Positions 58,185 through 64,000 of a stretch of 64,000 bases of DNA are shown here, in pieces; the first letter of the stretch is position 1; the number at the start of each line of letters is the position of its first letter. The notes under the pieces were generated by a model. That model saw only the letters and a program-made list of their open reading frames with translations. It was not told the origin of the DNA and made no database searches. Source of the DNA: an uncultured Ruminiclostridium sp. (GTDB lineage Bacteria > Bacillota > Clostridia > Oscillospirales > Acutalibacteraceae); the NCBI GenBank assembly GCA_902490005.1, contig CABUCM010000007.1, forward strand, positions 24,318-88,317, written 5' to 3'. Both the position numbers and the translations under genes were made by a program.

Positions 58185-59174
58185 TCACCTGCACTTAACT
58201 CGAATTTCGCCTGAGGGAAGCGACGATTCCGCCGTTACCATGGCGTCGATTCCCCGTCGCTTCAGCTTTTCTATGTTTTCCCGCTTCTGCCCGATGATCT
58301 GGGAAATATCTTTGGGGTTTCCCAAAATAATGATGGCGGAGGGATTTTCCTCCATCGCGGCAACGCGGGCCAAGATATCCTGGTAAAATAAGTAGGACTG
58401 GCATTTTTCCCGGAGCGCCGGATGATACGCCCCCGCCAGCAAATCTCGTTTCAGATCCGCCGTATCGTGAAGGCCCAGGCGGATCACCGGAATCCCTTTT
58501 TGCTCAAACAGCCGCAGCAGCTTGGCGCATAGAGGAACGGACTGTTCCGCATCCGGAGGAAGATACGCGCCTTTTTCAAAATATTCCGCCAGCTTGGTGC
58601 CTTTCAGCACCACAGTGGGGTAAATTCGTACGCAATCCGGTTTACATAACGCTATCTTTTCAGCGGTTGACCAGTCCGAATCCGGACTGCTGCCGTAAAG
58701 CCCAGTCATCATTTGCAGCCCAAGGGAAAATCCATGCTGACGGATCAGCCGGGAAGCTTGTACCACATCCTCCGCGGTATGCCCCCGCCGGTTGACAGCC
58801 AGCACCTGGTCGTCCATACTTTGGGCGCCCAGCTCGATACAGGTCACTCCATACCGTTTCAGCCGTTTTAAAATTTCATCGTCAATGGCGTCCGGCCTGG
58901 TAGAAATTCGGATACCGGAAAAAGAGCCGTTGACCACAAAGGGATATGCGGCTTGTAAAAGCTCTTCCTGGTAAGGGATGGGCACCGCGGTAAAGCTACC
59001 GCCGAAAAAAGCGATTTCAGAGCCCTCTTTTTTCCCTTCCAACGCTTTTTCCGCCTGCTTTAAAACGGCGGCCACCTGATTTCCGGTCACCTTTTGGGCA
59101 ACCCCGGTGATGCTTTTCTGATTGCAGAAGCTGCACTGGTGGGGGCAGCCCTGATGCGGGATAAAAAACGCCAC
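58185..59174 (-). CDS. Radical SAM protein of Elp3/YhcC-like type
   Basis: 329 residues from GTG 59174. The radical SAM cluster motif is CPHQCSFC (Cys-x3-Cys-x2-Cys) at residues 10-17; EIAFFGGSFTAVP near residue 53 is the SAM-contacting Gly-rich strand, and RISTRPDAIDDEIL near residue 93 fits the Elp3/oxygen-independent coproporphyrinogen-like group. It lacks the acetyltransferase domain of Elp3. The substrate is unknown. The start is uncertain: GTG 59174 has no good ribosome site, while an ATT five codons upstream lies 10 nt after GGAG and adds IKHSN, which fits the family. It lies between rnc and smc. Confidence 0.87.
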   Translation of the reverse strand: MAFFIPHQGCPHQCSFCNQKSITGVAQKVTGNQVAAVLKQAEKALEGKKEGSEIAFFGGSFTAVPIPYQEELLQAAYPFVVNGSFSGIRISTRPDAIDDEILKRLKRYGVTCIELGAQSMDDQVLAVNRRGHTAEDVVQASRLIRQHGFSLGLQMMTGLYGSSPDSDWSTAEKIALCKPDCVRIYPTVVLKGTKLAEYFEKGAYLPPDAEQSVPLCAKLLRLFEQKGIPVIRLGLHDTADLKRDLLAGAYHPALREKCQSYLFYQDILARVAAMEENPSAIIILGNPKDISQIIGQKRENIEKLKRRGIDAMVTAESSLPSGEIRVKCR

Positions 59175-59184
59175 GTTGCTGTGT

Positions 59185-59898
59185 TTAATAGCCCATCAGC
59201 TCCAATGCTTCCCTAGCAGCCTGTTGTTCAGCTTCTTTTTTGCTTTTGCCGCCGCCTTTTCCGATGACGTTGCTGTTTAAATGAACCTCAACAACAAAAT
59301 GCTTGTTATGATCCGGACCGCTTTCCCCAACCAAAACATAGTTGAGCTTTTCCTCCGGGTTTTGCTGCACAATTTCCTGCAAAGCCGTCTTATAATCCTT
59401 AAACGCCTTCGGCTTTGGGTTTTCCATCTCCGGCACGGTAAACCGAAGAACAAACTCCCTGGCCTTTTCCATGCCGCCGTCTAAATAAATAGCCGCCAAA
59501 ACCGCCTCAAAGGCGTCGGCTAAAATAGAGGGCCTCTGGGCGCCGCCAGAATTCTGTTCTCCTCGGCTGAGCCGAAGGAAATCGCCGATCTCCAGCGTTC
59601 TGGAAAACCGCTGGAGAGACTTTTCACATACCAAGGAAGCTCTCATCTTTGTCAGCTCTCCTTCGGGTAGGTGAGGGCAGTTGCGGAAAATATAATCAGA
59701 AACCACAATGCTCAAAACTGCGTCCCCCAAAAATTCCAGCCGTTCATTGCTGTGGGTGCCGTTGTGGGCCTCATTGGCAAAAGAGGAATGAGTCAAGGCG
59801 GTTTTCAGCAGCTTGGGGTTTTGAAAGGTGTAACCCAGATTTTCTTCCAGCTTTCTGAAATCCAGTTTGGCGGTTTTCCCTTTTTCCTGGTTACTCAT
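59185..59898 (-). CDS. rnc: Ribonuclease III
   Basis: 237 residues. The catalytic signature NERLEFLGDAVL lies near residue 49 and DAFEAVLAAIYLDGG near residue 127; a double-strand RNA-binding domain (about 160-235, DYKTALQEIVQQ then GKGGGKSKKEAEQQAA) completes it. It processes rRNA and other duplex RNA. Its start overlaps the plsX end by 8 bp; no acpP gene lies between, unlike many Firmicutes. Confidence 0.97.
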   Translation of the reverse strand: MSNQEKGKTAKLDFRKLEENLGYTFQNPKLLKTALTHSSFANEAHNGTHSNERLEFLGDAVLSIVVSDYIFRNCPHLPEGELTKMRASLVCEKSLQRFSRTLEIGDFLRLSRGEQNSGGAQRPSILADAFEAVLAAIYLDGGMEKAREFVLRFTVPEMENPKPKAFKDYKTALQEIVQQNPEEKLNYVLVGESGPDHNKHFVVEVHLNSNVIGKGGGKSKKEAEQQAAREALELMGY

Positions 59899-60901
59899 CG
59901 CTATCCATCCCCTTCAGCGTTTGCAGTGAATTGTTGATCTCCTCTACCACATTGCCCTTCACATAGGCCGCGGTCAGGCGGAGAGCGTTTTTAAATGTTT
60001 TGGCCTTGGCGCTTCCATGAGCCTTGAACACCGGCTTGGCCACGCCCATAATCGGCGCGCCGCCGTATTCGTTATAATCCATAGCTTTTTTCAAAGCCTT
60101 CATATCGCTGTAAATCAATCCGGCAGCGATTTTGGTTTTCAAGTTTTTGGTTAGAATCCCCTTGACCTTATTCATCAGCGTCATGGCCACGCCTTCATAA
60201 AGCTTTAAAATCACGTTGCCGGTAAACCCGTCGCACACAACCACATCCGCCGCGTCGGCGGGGATGTCTCTGGCCTCGATGTTGCCGATGAAATTAACGC
60301 CGGCCTGTTTCAAAAGCCCGAAGGCCGCGTGCTGGAGCTCGCCGCCCTTATGGTCCTCGGTGCCTACATTGGCAAGGCCTACCCGGGGATTTTTCACCCC
60401 CATGACCTTCTCCATGTAAATGGAGCCCATAATGCCGAACTGCTGCAGCATTTCCGGCTTGGATTCCACATTTGCGCCGCCGTCGATCAGCATGAAAAAG
60501 CCCTCGTCCTTCGGCATAATCGGAGCGAACGCAGGCCGCTTGATTTTAGGTATTCTCTTAACAATCAGGGTAGAGCCGACCACCAAGGAGCCGCTGTTGC
60601 CCGCGGAGATAAAAGCGTCTCCATTTCCCGCCGCGAGCTGCCGCAGGCCCTCTGCCATAGAACTCTGAGATTTGGACTTCATGATGTCTCCGGCATGGTC
60701 GTCCATGGTAATCACATCAGGGGTATCCACGATTTCCATCCGGTTTAGGGAAATCTCATTTTCCTTAGCAACCCGGCGGATTTCCGATTCTTTTCCCGTA
60801 AGCATAATATCCAGGTCATATTCGGCAATAGCCTGCGCGCATCCCTTTAGAATCTCCAGAGGGGCGTTGTCCCCTCCAAACGCGTCAACAATAATTTTCA
60901 T
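59891..60901 (-). CDS. plsX: Phosphate acyltransferase PlsX
   Basis: 336 residues. It makes acyl-phosphate from acyl-ACP for phospholipid synthesis at the membrane surface. MKIIVDAFGGDNAPLEILKG opens it; AFISAGNSGSLVVGS near residue 98, DGGANVESKPEMLQQFG near residue 138 and DVVVCDGFTGNVILK near residue 222 are signatures. The start is ATG 60901; an open frame continues 21 codons upstream. It lies 77 bp after trmFO and couples to rnc. Confidence 0.96.
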   Translation of the reverse strand: MKIIVDAFGGDNAPLEILKGCAQAIAEYDLDIMLTGKESEIRRVAKENEISLNRMEIVDTPDVITMDDHAGDIMKSKSQSSMAEGLRQLAAGNGDAFISAGNSGSLVVGSTLIVKRIPKIKRPAFAPIMPKDEGFFMLIDGGANVESKPEMLQQFGIMGSIYMEKVMGVKNPRVGLANVGTEDHKGGELQHAAFGLLKQAGVNFIGNIEARDIPADAADVVVCDGFTGNVILKLYEGVAMTLMNKVKGILTKNLKTKIAAGLIYSDMKALKKAMDYNEYGGAPIMGVAKPVFKAHGSAKAKTFKNALRLTAAYVKGNVVEEINNSLQTLKGMDSDE

Positions 60902-60977
60902 GTTCTCACAGCACCGCGCCTCTCGCCTTATCAAAAGCTTGAACAGCGGTTCCTGTTTTCCCACCTTTCTTTGTGGC

Positions 60978-62297
60978 TTAAACTCCGCTTTTTATAATTT
61001 CTGCAATTCGATTAAGTGATCTTTCCGCCAACGCGCCGTACCGCTGGCGCTTATCCCGGATATGCTCCTGAAGCGGCGGCAAAATCCCGAAATTAGCCCC
61101 CATCGGCTGGAAATCCTTCACCGATTCGTCGCTGATATAATGACTCAGGGCTCCCATCATGGTTTCTCTCGGAAGGACCAGCGTTTCTCTGCACTGACAG
61201 CGCCGAACCGCGTTCAGCCCGGCTAACAGGCCCGAAAACATGGCAGCCAGGTAGCCCTCCAGCCCGGTCAGCTGCCCGGCAAAAAACAGGCCGGGCAGCG
61301 CTTTCATGGAAAAATCCTGGTTCAACAGCCTGGGAGAATCGATAAAAGTGTTGCGGTGCATCACGCCGTACCGGACAAACTCGGCGTTTTTCAGCGCCGG
61401 GATCATGGAAAACACCCGCTTCTGCTCCGGGAACTTTAAATTGGTCTGAAAGCCCACCAGATTATAGAGGGTTTTTTCCCGGTTTTCCTGCCGCAGCTGC
61501 ACCACCGCCCAGGGCCGGTGCCCGGTTCTGGGGTCCCGCAGGCCAACAGGTTTTAAGGGGCCGTACCGCAGGGTATCGGCTCCACGCCGGGCCATCACCT
61601 CCACCGGCATGCAGCCCTCGTAAACCTTGGGGTTATCCACATCGAAGTCGTGAACCGGCGCTCTTTCCGCTTGGATCAGTTCCTGATAAAACGCCTCATA
61701 CTGTTCCTTGTTCATAGGACAGTTGAGATAAGCGTCATCCTCGCCCTTATCGTACCGGGACTGGGTAAATGCCTCTAACAAATCCACGCTGTCATAGGTG
61801 ACGATAGGCGCCGCCGCGTCAAAAAAGCTCAACGAGCCGCCGCAGAGCCCTGCGATTTTTTCCGCCAGAGCGTCGCTGGTCAAGGGGCCGGTAGCGACAA
61901 CTACAGGCTCCTCCCCACTGGGGGGAGGAAGCTCTGTGATTTCTTGAGACACCACCTGAATGTTTTTGTGGCTCTTAATCCTTTTCGTAACCAGGCCGGA
62001 AAACTCATCCCGATCCACCGCCAAAGCGCCTCCGGCGGGAACCTGCGTCTGATCGGCGCATTCCATCAGCAAAGAATGAAACCGGCGCATTTCTTCCTTC
62101 AGCAGGCCCGCGGCGCTTTCCACCCGGCTAGCTTTCAGGGAATTGGAGCAAACCAGCTCCGCGAATGTTTGGCTGTGATGAGCTGGGGAATACTTTTCTG
62201 GCTTCATTTCATACAGCGTGACCTGGGCGCCGGCGTTTGCCGCCTGCCAGGCGGCTTCACAGCCCGCCAAGCCAGCCCCGATGACGTTAATCTTCAT
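60978..62297 (-). CDS. trmFO: tRNA (uracil-54) methyltransferase TrmFO, folate- and FAD-dependent
   Basis: 439 residues. It methylates U54 of the T-loop using methylene-tetrahydrofolate. The FAD-binding GAGLAGCEAAWQAANAG lies at the N-terminus and YEMKPEKYSPAHHS near residue 29; FAELVCSNSLKAS holds a conserved Cys near residue 51. FFAGQLTGLEGYLAAMFSGL near residue 336 closes the FAD site. Its ATG 62297 overlaps the end of topA by 11 bp, the usual Firmicutes order. Confidence 0.97.
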   Translation of the reverse strand: MKINVIGAGLAGCEAAWQAANAGAQVTLYEMKPEKYSPAHHSQTFAELVCSNSLKASRVESAAGLLKEEMRRFHSLLMECADQTQVPAGGALAVDRDEFSGLVTKRIKSHKNIQVVSQEITELPPPSGEEPVVVATGPLTSDALAEKIAGLCGGSLSFFDAAAPIVTYDSVDLLEAFTQSRYDKGEDDAYLNCPMNKEQYEAFYQELIQAERAPVHDFDVDNPKVYEGCMPVEVMARRGADTLRYGPLKPVGLRDPRTGHRPWAVVQLRQENREKTLYNLVGFQTNLKFPEQKRVFSMIPALKNAEFVRYGVMHRNTFIDSPRLLNQDFSMKALPGLFFAGQLTGLEGYLAAMFSGLLAGLNAVRRCQCRETLVLPRETMMGALSHYISDESVKDFQPMGANFGILPPLQEHIRDKRQRYGALAERSLNRIAEIIKSGV

Positions 62298-64000
62298 TCT
62301 GGTCTTCCACCCGCTCGTAGCCGCAGCCTTCGGTGGCGCAATAGATCCTGGGCTTTTTCCCCTTCTTCTTTAAAAGGGTTTTGCCGCACTGGGGGCACTT
62401 TTCCTGAACCGGCTCATCCCAGGATACAAAATCGCACTCTGGATAATGGTCGCATCCATAGAAAATACGGCCTTTTTTGGTTTTCTTTTCAATGACCTTG
62501 CCGCCGCATTTGGGACATTCGGCGCCGGTCTCCTTGACGATCTTTTTGATGTTTTTACATTCGGGGTAACCGGGACAGGCGATAAACTTGCCATACCGGC
62601 CCACCTTTACCACCATCTGGCGGCCGCATTTTTCGCAGATCAGGTCCGTTTTATCTTCTTCCAGGGTAATCTTGACATCCTTCATTTCTTCTTTCGCCTT
62701 TTGCAGGGTTTTGTCAAAATCCCCGTAAAATTCCTCTAGGGTATCCACCCAATTTTCTTTTCCCGCTTCAATACTGTCCAAATCCTCTTCCATCTGAGCG
62801 GTGAATTTCACATTAACGATTTTAGGAAACCGTTCTTTCATCAGCTTAGTGGTGACCTCGCCCAGCTCGGTGGGCTTGATCGCCTTGCCGTCGCGGACCA
62901 CATATTCCCTTCCGGTGATAGTGGTGATGGTCGCCGCGTAGGTGGAAGGGCGGCCGATGCCGTATTCCTCCATGGCCTTAATCAAAGAGGCTTCTGTGTA
63001 ACGGGGCGGCGGCTGGGTGAAATGCTGGTTGGGAACGATCTCTTTCGCTTTAACCATCATATCCTTTTCCAGCGGCGGCAACGCGCCCTCATCCTCCTGG
63101 GCGTCATCCCGGCCTTCCACATAAAGCACGGTAAAGCCGTCAAAGGTAACGGTATAGCCGGAAGCCTTGAACACATAGCCGTTTCCGGTGATATCCGCTT
63201 GGGTGGTGCTTTGTAGGCACTGAGCCATCTGGCAGGCCAAAAAACGCTCCCACACCAGTTTATACAATTTATATTGGTCGTTGGTTAAGCTGTCCTTCAC
63301 CTGGTCCGGCGTCAGGCTGGGCATGGTGGGACGGATCGCCTCATGGCCATCCTGGGCGTTGGCCCTGGATTTGAAATGCCTGGCCTCCTTGGGCAGGTAC
63401 TTCTCCCCCCACCGGCCGCCGATGTATTCACGGGCATCCCGTATCGCGTCCTCGGACAGGCGCAGGGAGTCGGTTCTCATATAGGTGATGAGACCGGTCG
63501 CGCCGATACCTTCGATATCGATACCCTCGTAAAGCTCTTGGGCGGCTTTCATGGTCCGGCGGGCCTGGAAGCCCAGCTTTCGGGAAGCCTCCTGCTGCAG
63601 GGTTGAGGTGATAAAGGGCGGCGCCGGGGATTTCCGCCGGGTTCCCTTTTTCAGTTTGGTTATCTGGAAATCGGCGTCCTTTACCGCTTCCAGGATTTTA
63701 TCCGCTTCTTCCTTAGAGGAAATTTTAATTCTTTCTGTTTCCGTGCCATAGAAGGCCGCCGGGAATGGCTTGCGGCCGCCCTTGGGAAGGAATTTAGCGT
63801 CGATGGACCAGTATTCCTCCGGCTTAAAGGCCCGAATCTCCTCTTCCCGGTCTACCACCAGGCGCACCGCCACCGACTGAACGCGGCCCGCGGACAATCC
63901 CCGGCGGATTTTTTGAGATAAAAATGGGCTCAGTTTATAACCCACCAGCCGGTCTAAAATACGGCGGGTCAAAAATATCTTGGAAAAGGCTATGATGTCA
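62287..64000 (-). CDS. topA: DNA topoisomerase I (5' part outside window; N-terminal edge diverges)
   Basis: About 560 recognisable residues of a type IA topoisomerase, which relaxes negative supercoils. RRILDRLVGYKLSPFLSQKI opens the recognisable part; the active-site Tyr lies in GLITYMRTDSLRLS about 165 residues on. Three C-terminal Cys4 zinc ribbons are present (CEKCGRQ, CPKCGGK and CPQCGKT). The Toprim domain lies beyond the window. The last visible codons before RRILDR read DIIAFSKIFLT, not the family's DAQQA, so similarity stops about 28 bp from the edge. The frame there is open but has no proper start other than TTG 63972. Confidence 0.9.
   Translation of the reverse strand, partial: DIIAFSKIFLTRRILDRLVGYKLSPFLSQKIRRGLSAGRVQSVAVRLVVDREEEIRAFKPEEYWSIDAKFLPKGGRKPFPAAFYGTETERIKISSKEEADKILEAVKDADFQITKLKKGTRRKSPAPPFITSTLQQEASRKLGFQARRTMKAAQELYEGIDIEGIGATGLITYMRTDSLRLSEDAIRDAREYIGGRWGEKYLPKEARHFKSRANAQDGHEAIRPTMPSLTPDQVKDSLTNDQYKLYKLVWERFLACQMAQCLQSTTQADITGNGYVFKASGYTVTFDGFTVLYVEGRDDAQEDEGALPPLEKDMMVKAKEIVPNQHFTQPPPRYTEASLIKAMEEYGIGRPSTYAATITTITGREYVVRDGKAIKPTELGEVTTKLMKERFPKIVNVKFTAQMEEDLDSIEAGKENWVDTLEEFYGDFDKTLQKAKEEMKDVKITLEEDKTDLICEKCGRQMVVKVGRYGKFIACPGYPECKNIKKIVKETGAECPKCGGKVIEKKTKKGRIFYGCDHYPECDFVSWDEPVQEKCPQCGKTLLKKKGKKPRIYCATEGCGYERVEDQNED

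Noticed and set aside
1..64000. CRISPR array, rRNA operon, integrase or prophage
   Set aside because: No regularly spaced repeats, no rRNA sequence and no integrase or structural phage genes were seen.

Overview
The window looks like chromosome of a spore-forming member of the Clostridia, most likely an Oscillospirales/Ruminococcaceae-type bacterium. The support is gene content: spo0A, spoIVB, yabP/yabQ, an anaerobic 2-oxoacid:ferredoxin oxidoreductase, a rubredoxin-fused flavin reductase, a long-form hibernation factor, and Firmicutes-type gene neighbourhoods with strong AGGAGG ribosome sites and frequent TTG/GTG starts. Most genes lie on the minus strand. Species assignment is inference.

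Layout. 1-1.5 kb: MinD-like ATPase, ferredoxin and vorB (cut by the window edge) of a 2-oxoacid oxidoreductase operon. 1.5-5.5 kb: an SGNH hydrolase, a small protein and an xpaC-telA-lemA-like operon. 5.5-14.7 kb: an accessory island with a type I restriction-modification operon (hsdM, hsdS, hsdR) led by a gene for an ISL3-transposase-like protein, plus a divergent group of unrecognised small genes with unusual start, stop and hairpin features. 14.7-23.3 kb: nucleotide and amino-sugar genes (purC-purF-purB; purA-glmS-guaA). 23.4-27.5 kb: glnA-asnA (nitrogen assimilation) and hisH-hisF. 27.7-31.2 kb: plus-strand mntP, tRNA-Leu, tcdA, a 54-residue protein and an M23 peptidase. 31-39.5 kb: flavin reductase/rubredoxin, rarA, glyA, nth, tRNA-Ala, a DUF1349 protein, a 23S rRNA methyltransferase, hpf and an amidohydrolase. 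39.5-45.4 kb: yabP-yabQ-divIC-yabR on minus, then spoIVB, spo0A, a lytic transglycosylase and rqcP on plus: a sporulation, envelope and ribosome-rescue block. 45.5-48.6 kb: rpsU-yqeG-aroQ-pepP-efp. 48.7-64 kb: a long translation/chromosome/lipid operon running topA-trmFO-plsX-rnc-radical SAM-smc-ftsY-rdgB-yhbY-nadD-yqeK-rsfS-leuS.

The most unusual part is the restriction island. The leading gene encodes a zinc-ribbon and DDE-fold protein of ISL3 transposase type in which the first catalytic position and the C-terminal family motif look lost. It lies 4 bp upstream of hsdM. Its promoter (TTGAAA-17-TATAAT) carries an 11-bp sequence in the -35/-10 spacer that is repeated exactly 51 bp upstream. 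The simplest reading is a domesticated transposase acting as an autoregulating controller of the restriction operon; this is inference. Other points worth checking are an in-frame TGA inside a Cys-rich small gene, a Spo0A receiver with altered pocket residues, several terminators fused to ribosome-binding sites, a glnA leader hairpin, and loss of family similarity in topA at the right edge.
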